A stretch of 5,514 bases of DNA from Bacteroidales bacterium (GTDB lineage: Bacteria > Bacteroidota > Bacteroidia > Bacteroidales > UBA7960): assembly GCA_007128045.1 (NCBI GenBank), contig SKYG01000307.1, forward strand, positions 1 through 5,514, written 5' to 3'. The notes beneath the pieces were generated by a model. It had not been told where the DNA came from and made no database searches. It worked only from the letters and a program-made list of their open reading frames with translations. Every line of letters begins with the position of its first letter. Positions within the stretch are counted from its first letter, which is position 1. This document shows, piece after piece, positions 5,479 to 5,514 of this stretch. Made by a program: the position numbers and the translations under genes.

Positions 5479-5514
5479 ATGCTTCATGGACTTCGATAGA
5501 AAAGAAAGAAGGTC

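Larger units (their letters stand above)
5072..5514. other. 0.44-kb region without a convincing gene, downstream of the kinase
   Basis: No convincing open frame occurs on either strand. It contains a second transposon-end-like repeat with a C10 tract (5122-5204), a small hairpin, an 11-bp tandem repeat and an AT-rich palindrome (5258-5342), a perfect TGTTTT-C-AAAACA dyad at 5406-5418, and a possible promoter near the right edge. No hairpin followed by a T-run was found just after the kinase stop, so its transcription end is not defined. Confidence 0.6.

Noticed and set aside
1062..5514. CRISPR array, tRNA or rRNA gene
   Set aside because: There are no regularly spaced repeats with unique spacers, and no cloverleaf or conserved rRNA segments were recognised in the non-coding parts.

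Overview
The window looks like a piece of a Bacteroidota chromosome or genomic island. The two start regions that can be judged carry the TAnnTTTG promoter element typical of that phylum, there are no clear Shine-Dalgarno sequences, the DNA is largely AT-rich, and the ArsR-type regulator and multi-PAS hybrid kinase are of styles common there. This assignment is an inference from sequence style only; no database search was possible.

Layout. (1) Positions 1-1061, minus strand: the N-terminal 353 codons of a type I restriction-modification DNA methyltransferase (HsdM). It runs off the left edge, so its C-terminus and any hsdS/hsdR lie outside the window. Sampled stretches are about half G+C, richer than most of the rest. 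(2) Positions 1062-1985: about 0.9 kb with no convincing gene. It holds the probable hsdM promoter, an unrecognised open frame without a normal start, and a degenerate repeat resembling an IS21-type transposon end. (3) Positions 1986-5071, plus strand: a two-gene unit. The first gene is a CadC/ArsR-like metal-sensing repressor with a CVC motif. It overlaps by four bases (ATGA) a very long cytosolic hybrid sensor kinase (four PAS domains, HisKA, HATPase, receiver). The kinase frame is broken by one in-frame TAG at 3017-3019, exactly where a paralogous PAS domain downstream has a conserved Trp. It is therefore best described as one 904-codon gene with a point nonsense mutation (TGG to TAG), unless the stop is read through or is a sequencing error. 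(4) Positions 5072-5514: no convincing gene. It contains a second IS21-end-like repeat, inverted relative to the one at 1697-1765, a C10 tract, 11-bp tandem repeats, small palindromes and a possible promoter for a gene beginning at the right edge.

How it may work together. The repressor probably controls its own promoter, and the kinase should be co-transcribed and translationally coupled to it. A metal- or thiol-responsive one-component repressor would then set the level of a soluble two-component sensor. No cognate metal transporter, detoxification enzyme or output regulator is visible. The unit lies between two outward-reading transposon-end-like repeats and next to a compositionally different restriction gene, which suggests an accessory, rearranged region. 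The most unusual points are the arsR-kinase coupling, the clean single amber codon in an otherwise intact 904-codon frame, and the paired inverted end-like repeats.
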